Positions 61,238-64,000 of a stretch of 64,000 nt of DNA are shown here, piece after piece. The DNA lies in assembly GCF_009663145.1 (NCBI RefSeq), contig NZ_VKHR01000002.1, positions 7,705 through 71,704 of the forward strand, read 5' to 3'. Made by a program: the position numbers and the translations under genes. The notes below the pieces were generated by a model. It searched no databases. It was not told the origin of the DNA and was given only the letters and a program-made list of their open reading frames with translations. Source of the stretch: Shewanella sp. TC10. GTDB lineage: Bacteria; Pseudomonadota; Gammaproteobacteria; Enterobacterales; Shewanellaceae. How positions within the stretch are numbered: the first letter of the stretch is position 1; every line of letters begins with the position of its first letter.

Positions 61238-63004
61238 TTAATTTATGGCAGGATTTCCCGCGGCGCTGGTAACTGAGTATGAGCGAGATGAGTTTTCAGT
61301 GAAGGTCTTGCTAGCAATAGTATCCACATACATCCATTCACTTTTTACCTCATCTTGAGTAAATGTCAGTAATAGCAAGCCACGATCTTTAATATTGGTG
61401 TATCTAAGATTAGTAACAAGATCCACCAAAGCCGCTTCTGTTGCTGGAATTTGCTCGTCAGGTAAGCCTAAATAATATTCAAGACCTGGTGATGTCACTG
61501 AACTCGTTGCAAACTCAACCCCAACAGTATCCCCAGCGGCATCAGTTAAGTCACTCGCCCATGCATTATGAGTATCACCTGCGATAACAACCAAGTTATG
61601 TCCCATAGACTTAGCTGACGCGAAAATGACTTCACGTTCATAAGCATAGCCATCCCACGCATCTAAATTGTATGGAATAGCAGGTAATTGCAGTAACGCT
61701 AGCACTTCATCTGTCAGTTCAGCTTGGTTCTCTTGTAAATAGGCTAACTCTTCAGCGGTGAGTGTTGGGTCACCTGCTTGCGCTCTTGCTGCTAATTGCG
61801 CTAATCCACCTAAACGAGCAAAATCAGGAATACTCATTTGCTGCGTTGCAATCGCCGCAGGCAATAACATACTGCCCATAAGCACTTGTTGCCCTAATAC
61901 TTGCCATTTTGCCGTTGATTGTAATAATGAGCTTTGCAGCCATAATAACTGTTCTTGTCCTAGCAAGGTTCGCTCTGTATTGGTGACATCAGCCATAAAC
62001 TGCTGGCTATCAAATGCACCTATTGCAGGATCTGTATAAGTGGCATATTCCAGTTGTTTATCGCGGGCTAACACACGAGTATCCAGCATATGTAAATCAA
62101 CTAAGTCCCCGTATGCAAAACTACGGTAGATTTCCTCATGGTTACCTTCTGTCCATGGTCTAATCGGCAACCATTCAAAGTAAGCTTGCAACGCCGCTTG
62201 CTTTCTTGTGTCGAAATCACCTTCGTCATCATTATGGTTTTCAGCGCCATCACGCCATGTATCGTTTGCGACTTCATGATCATCCCAAACAGTAATAAAT
62301 GCGACGGCAGAATGCAGTTTTTGCAAACTTGAGTCAGTGCGATACTGGCCATAACGAGTACGGTAATCGGCCAATGTGAATAGCTCACCTTCGGGTAGCA
62401 CTTGTCGATCATACTCTGCGGCTTTTTCACTGGCATATTCACCGCGAGCATATTCGTAAATGTAATCCCCAAGATGGATCACTGCATCTAAATCATCTTG
62501 TTGAGCAGCTAATTCATATACATTAAAATAACCGGCTGGATAATTAGCGCATGACATGACAGCAAATTTAGCCGCACTCACCGCGCCTTCAGGTAAGGTG
62601 CGCCCTTGTCCAACAACAGACACCTTATTCGATGTTTTAAAACGATAATAATAAATTGTGCCCGCTTCTAAACCAACGGCATCAACTTTAACAATAAAGT
62701 CTTTTTCTAGTGTCGTGACCATTTGTCCATCAGTCACTACTGAGTCAAAACTTTCATCTGTAGCCACTTCCCATGACACTTTCACTTCGTTATCTTGCGA
62801 ATTTTCTGGTGTGGCTCTGGTCCATAAAATAATCGCATCGTGAGTAGGATCACCACTTGCTACACCATGAAGAAAGTCTGCTTTAACGCTCTTTTCATCG
62901 TCATCATCAAAAACGCAGCCCATTAATCCACATGAGACAACCACAGCTCCAACACCTTTTGAAGACATCGCTAAAAAATCACGTCTCGTCACTGACAACT
63001 TCAT
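61238..63004 (-). CDS. phoD: Alkaline phosphatase D family phosphodiesterase/phosphatase
   Basis: The protein has 588 residues. The Tat signal SVTRRDFLAMSSKG directs folded export. An N-terminal Fn3-like domain (FLHGVASGDPTHDAIILWTRATP) is followed by the PhoD catalytic domain: VMSCANY, HLGDYIYEY, TVWDDHEVANDTW, VIAGDTHNAWAS, all metal-ligand motifs of the Fe/Ca-type PhoD active site. It releases phosphate from phosphodiesters and monoesters in the periplasm or outside. An insertion rich in Ala/Glu/Leu (about residues 395-440) is present. Three 11-bp spaced GTCA motifs upstream fit control by PhoB. Confidence 0.92.
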   Translation of the reverse strand: MKLSVTRRDFLAMSSKGVGAVVVSCGLMGCVFDDDDEKSVKADFLHGVASGDPTHDAIILWTRATPENSQDNEVKVSWEVATDESFDSVVTDGQMVTTLEKDFIVKVDAVGLEAGTIYYYRFKTSNKVSVVGQGRTLPEGAVSAAKFAVMSCANYPAGYFNVYELAAQQDDLDAVIHLGDYIYEYARGEYASEKAAEYDRQVLPEGELFTLADYRTRYGQYRTDSSLQKLHSAVAFITVWDDHEVANDTWRDGAENHNDDEGDFDTRKQAALQAYFEWLPIRPWTEGNHEEIYRSFAYGDLVDLHMLDTRVLARDKQLEYATYTDPAIGAFDSQQFMADVTNTERTLLGQEQLLWLQSSLLQSTAKWQVLGQQVLMGSMLLPAAIATQQMSIPDFARLGGLAQLAARAQAGDPTLTAEELAYLQENQAELTDEVLALLQLPAIPYNLDAWDGYAYEREVIFASAKSMGHNLVVIAGDTHNAWASDLTDAAGDTVGVEFATSSVTSPGLEYYLGLPDEQIPATEAALVDLVTNLRYTNIKDRGLLLLTFTQDEVKSEWMYVDTIASKTFTENSSRSYSVTSAAGNPAIN

Positions 63005-63085
63005 ATCTATTCCTTTATTTTATTTGTTACTGATACGATTGCGATTAGAGCATCTAATCTAATTAGGTTATTGTGAGAGAATTTT

Positions 63086-63114
63086 GTGACATAGACGTGA
63101 TCAAAGTGTGACGA
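63086..63114 (-). promoter_or_regulatory. PhoB-box-like triple repeat upstream of phoD
   Basis: On the minus strand TCGTCAC, TGATCAC and ATGTCAC begin at exact 11-bp steps (plus-strand matches GTGACAT 63086, GTGATCA 63097, GTGACGA 63108). This is the direct-repeat design of PhoB boxes (CTGTCAT-type, 11-bp period). It ends about 80 bp before the phoD start. Function is inferred, but it fits the product. Confidence 0.65.
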
Positions 63115-63159
63115 ATATAATTCGTTGTTCGATGTGTTTTATTACAGTTTTAAAAGCAA

Positions 63160-63185
63160 AAAAAGCTACCCGAAGGTAGCTTTTT
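63160..63185 (-). terminator. Terminator of the edge-truncated gene
   Basis: AAAAAGCTACC (63160-63170) pairs perfectly with GGTAGCTTTTT (63175-63185) across a CGAA tetraloop. It separates the truncated gene from phoD. Confidence 0.85.
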
Positions 63186-63202
63186 AGAATCTAAAACTGA
63201 AT

Positions 63203-64000
63203 TTAATCTTCAGTTGTAAGAGCAAGACTGTTGACTTCAATACCTAAACTGTAGGAAATATAACCTTCTTGAGTTTCAGGGATCTGGTCTGTTCTATCTG
63301 TGATAACCACTTTAGATAAACGACAACCTTGGTAAAACTCTGGAGCGAAGTTATATTCAAAAATATCGCTGGTTTGAACTTCATAAGGGTTTTCTGGATC
63401 TGCAGTGAAGTGTTGGTTCGCTAATAGTGTACGACCATTTTGACTTTCATCTTCACAGCCTACTAATTTAACTCCGATAACCCCTTTTTCAGCATAAGTT
63501 AAATATGTTTGGTCATTTGCAGTAAACTCATTGAATTTAAGAGTTTTACCAGCAATAGGACAAGCTGCATTGATTCCGTTCTGTCTCATGGTTAACTTAA
63601 GTTTACCCGCTTGACCTAGCGTTAAAAACTTATAGTTAGAAGTGCTGAAAATATTCGATACAGTTGAACGATCAGGGTTTGAACTGATTTTCTCGCCTTG
63701 AACCCACTCGATATTTGCAGCAGTCAAATCACAGCCAATTGATTGAGGGTCGACATCACCCACTAAACAACGCTTCAATGCACGTGTGTTTGCAGCATAG
63801 TAAGCCGAACATTCTAGCTCACGATCATTATCAGCAGTTTTAAAAGCTTGAACACCACGAATCAAAATACCGTAGCTATCCGGAAAACCACTGTCGCGTA
63901 AGATCAGCGGCGTATAAAAACGATCCGCAGTAAACGTAATCCAAGCTTTTTTAAAGCCTTCATCTAACGATTCACCTTCAACAGGGTCAATCGACAAGTT
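63203..64000 (-). CDS. Hypothetical protein, 5'-truncated by the window
   Basis: The frame is open to the right edge; the C-terminal 265 residues are visible. It is acidic, with about nine cysteines (ECSAYY, KRCLVG, IGCDLT, AACPIAG, VGCEDE, QGCRLS), which suggests an exported disulfide-bonded protein. Phrases such as FITFTADRF-like AWITFTADRF and GQAGKLKLTMRQNG do not lead me to a family. It is on the same strand as phoD and just upstream, but separated by a strong terminator. Confidence 0.6.
   Translation of the reverse strand, partial: NLSIDPVEGESLDEGFKKAWITFTADRFYTPLILRDSGFPDSYGILIRGVQAFKTADNDRELECSAYYAANTRALKRCLVGDVDPQSIGCDLTAANIEWVQGEKISSNPDRSTVSNIFSTSNYKFLTLGQAGKLKLTMRQNGINAACPIAGKTLKFNEFTANDQTYLTYAEKGVIGVKLVGCEDESQNGRTLLANQHFTADPENPYEVQTSDIFEYNFAPEFYQGCRLSKVVITDRTDQIPETQEGYISYSLGIEVNSLALTTED

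Overview
The window reads as a chromosomal segment of a marine gammaproteobacterium, most likely Shewanella or a close relative. The reasons are a Tat-exported flavoprotein paired with a small tetraheme cytochrome c, an MshA-like pilin, TonB and TRAP-TAXI uptake genes, a VCBS-repeat giant adhesin, and moderate AT-rich composition. The genus is inferred from gene content; no rRNA or tRNA gene is present.

Layout. 1-11883 is the 3' part of a giant VCBS/Ig-like adhesin (5' end outside the window) that opens with nine nearly identical 318-bp repeats. 11978-18456 is a minus-strand block: LpxR-like lipid A deacylase, CSS-motif/EAL phosphodiesterase, RluA-type pseudouridine synthase, LON-substrate-binding protein, a MITE-like element (16901-17181) and a patatin. 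18663-23159 holds a YhcH-type protein, a sugar-porter MFS transporter and an unusual fusion of cysteine desulfurase, persulfide dioxygenase-like and rhodanese domains. 23160-25435 is accessory: a hairpin-rich non-coding stretch, then two integron-type gene cassettes with attC features but no integrase. Family II pyrophosphatase and several small hypothetical or lipoprotein genes follow to 29178. 29399-32539 encodes a glycerophosphodiesterase lipoprotein, an aldo/keto reductase and a periplasmic tyrosine-phosphatase-like protein.

32581-39037 looks like a periplasmic anaerobic-respiration locus: TetR regulator, Tat flavoprotein of the fumarate/urocanate reductase family, tetraheme cytochrome c, two porins and an exported cupin, with CRP-like sites before the flavoprotein and the cupin. 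It is followed by a tandem array of about 100-bp units and two hairpins with identical loops. 39911-45599 is a TonB-dependent receptor with an internally duplicated beta-helix-like lipoprotein. 46190-49849 holds an orphan MshA-like pilin and a TRAP-TAXI uptake pair. 50186-55665 is a heavy-metal RND efflux cluster lacking an outer-membrane factor. 55841-60876 holds small housekeeping and hypothetical genes (DUF3012, STAS-like, arfB, aroQ, DUF3859, rRNA methyltransferase, a 56-residue membrane protein, a transglutaminase/TPR lipoprotein). 61238-64000 holds a PhoD alkaline phosphatase and an edge-truncated gene.

How the genes may work together. Three minus-strand genes (glycerophosphodiesterase, beta-helix lipoprotein upstream of the TonB receptor, PhoD) each carry upstream GTCA-type motifs spaced by 11 or 22 bp, as in PhoB boxes, suggesting a local phosphate-starvation regulon. 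The 32.6-39.0 kb locus is proposed to reduce an unsaturated organic acid in the periplasm; the substrate is unknown.
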